DNA of 29,985 nt. Source: JAAYDY01 sp964500225. GTDB taxonomy: Bacteria; Planctomycetota; Phycisphaerae; FEN-1346; JAACEH01. Of this stretch, positions 29,328 to 29,985 are shown in pieces. The stretch is from the NCBI GenBank assembly GCA_964500225.1, contig CAZCOA010000035.1, positions 1 through 29,985 on the forward strand, written 5' to 3'. The notes beneath the pieces were generated by a model, which saw nothing but the letters and a program-made list of their open reading frames with translations, did no database searches and had not been told where the DNA came from. The translations under genes were made by a program, and so were the position numbers. Position 1 is the stretch's first letter. Every line of letters starts with the position of its first letter.

Positions 29328-29985
29328 TCATGGCCGGGGACCCTCGCCGCCGATGCTTTCCAGCGCCGTCACCAGTTCCCGCAGCGGCGCGCCCAACGTC
29401 GTCAGGCTCTTCTGTTCCACCACAGGCTCGCGCAGCGTGCCCGTCACTTCCACCAGCCCCAGCTCATGCTGAACCCCAGCCGCCAGTTGCTTCAACGCCG
29501 CCAGCATCCCGCCCCCCGCCACGGCGCCCGACGTCTTGAACACCAGGTTCACACGGCCATCGCTGTCCATGCGGCCCGCCCCGTGCAGCGACAGCACACC
29601 GCCACGCAGCTCGATGCTCTCGAACAGGTACGTCCCCCGGTCCACCGCGAAACGCACCTCCGCCTCCTCGAACCGCGTCTTGCCCGGCTGAAGGCTCAAC
29701 GCGTTGATCACCTGAACCACCAGCGGCAGATGATACAGCTTCGCCCCCGTGACGCGAAGCACGCCGTGCGCCAGCACGTCGCCCCCGTCCGGACGAAGGC
29801 TCCGGATCACCAGATCGCCGCCCAGCACCCCGCCCTCGACCGGCGCCTCCAGACCCATCCCGTGCACCAGAAACCGCTGGAAATCCACGTCGCGCACCCG
29901 GACCGCCAGCTCGTAGCGCCCGCCCCGCCCCCACACCCTGTGCCCCCCCCCCGCGCCCCGGCCCCCGGACCAATCGCCCGCGCTC
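29328..29985 (-). CDS. AsmA-like C-terminal domain protein (partial, 5' end outside window)
   Basis: The frame is open from the stop at 29328 to the window edge, giving at least 219 residues. The pattern of repeated beta strands (GVLGGDLVIRSLRPDGGDVLAHGVLRVTGAKLYHL..., FEEAEVRFAVDRGTYLFESIELRGGVLSLHGAGRMD) matches the C-terminal region of AsmA/TamB/YhdP-like proteins, which form periplasmic bridges for lipid transport to the outer membrane. It ends in a short tail with TLREPVVEQKSLTTLG. A GTG at 29936 is an internal candidate only; the upstream Gly-rich stretch is also in frame, and the true start lies beyond the window. Its position before lpxH fits an envelope role. Confidence 0.7.
   Translation of the reverse strand, partial: SAGDWSGGRGAGGGHRVWGRGGRYELAVRVRDVDFQRFLVHGMGLEAPVEGGVLGGDLVIRSLRPDGGDVLAHGVLRVTGAKLYHLPLVVQVINALSLQPGKTRFEEAEVRFAVDRGTYLFESIELRGGVLSLHGAGRMDSDGRVNLVFKTSGAVAGGGMLAALKQLAAGVQHELGLVEVTGTLREPVVEQKSLTTLGAPLRELVTALESIGGEGPRP

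Noticed and set aside
1..29985. tRNA, rRNA, CRISPR arrays, insertion sequences, phage or toxin-antitoxin genes
   Set aside because: None seen on either strand; no repeated spacer structure, transposase motif, integrase or tRNA-like cloverleaf was recognised.

Overview
This 30 kb window is high-GC, gene-dense chromosomal DNA from a Gram-negative-type bacterium. The lipid A genes (lpxK, lpxH), an AsmA-like protein, a CPA2 exchanger fused to USP and EIIA domains, a secreted glycoside hydrolase and a CE7 acetyl esterase suggest a member of the Planctomycetota or wider PVC group. This placement is inference from gene style; there is no rRNA or marker tree to fix it. Nothing looks like a phage, transposon, CRISPR array, tRNA or rRNA. 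I see no defence island or other multi-gene novel system. The interest lies in domain architecture, in regulatory sites, and in a few proteins without clear function.

Layout. 1-5.4 kb: DUF4870 protein, acylphosphatase, a thymidylate synthase-family protein and a URO-D/methyltransferase-family protein (minus), a SprT-like metalloprotein (plus), then a DUF167 (YggU)-MATE pair (minus). 5.7-8.2 kb: a TIGR03960-type radical SAM protein and pgpA (plus). 8.2-15 kb, all minus: exchanger-USP-EIIA fusion, receiver-only response regulator, pgsA, an unknown membrane protein and an AICAR-transformylase-only purH. 15-19.4 kb (plus): a GlcD-type FAD oxidase and a secreted clan GH-A hydrolase, convergent with a CE7 esterase. 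20.5-25.1 kb (minus): an apparently frameshifted small gene, a deoxyhypusine synthase-like protein, lpxK, trmD, rpsP and tyrA. 25.3-30 kb: an ArgA-like acetyltransferase (plus), then a zinc-ribbon microprotein, clpX, gpsA, lpxH and a truncated AsmA-like gene (minus).

Envelope biogenesis recurs. GpsA makes glycerol-3-phosphate, PgsA and PgpA make phosphatidylglycerol, and LpxH and LpxK act in lipid A synthesis. AsmA-like proteins are linked to lipid transport. These genes are scattered through several transcription units.

Promoters of the housekeeping sigma-70 type (TTGnnn, 16-18 bp, TAnnnT) can be read in front of most transcription units. They decide several start codons. At least five genes (SprT-like, yggU, pgpA, lpxK, gpsA) have the -10 box so close to the start codon that the mRNA should be leaderless or nearly so. 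Other genes (uroD-like, trmD, clpX, purH, CE7 esterase, rpsP) carry clear Shine-Dalgarno sequences. All family calls come from reading the sequence without a database search.
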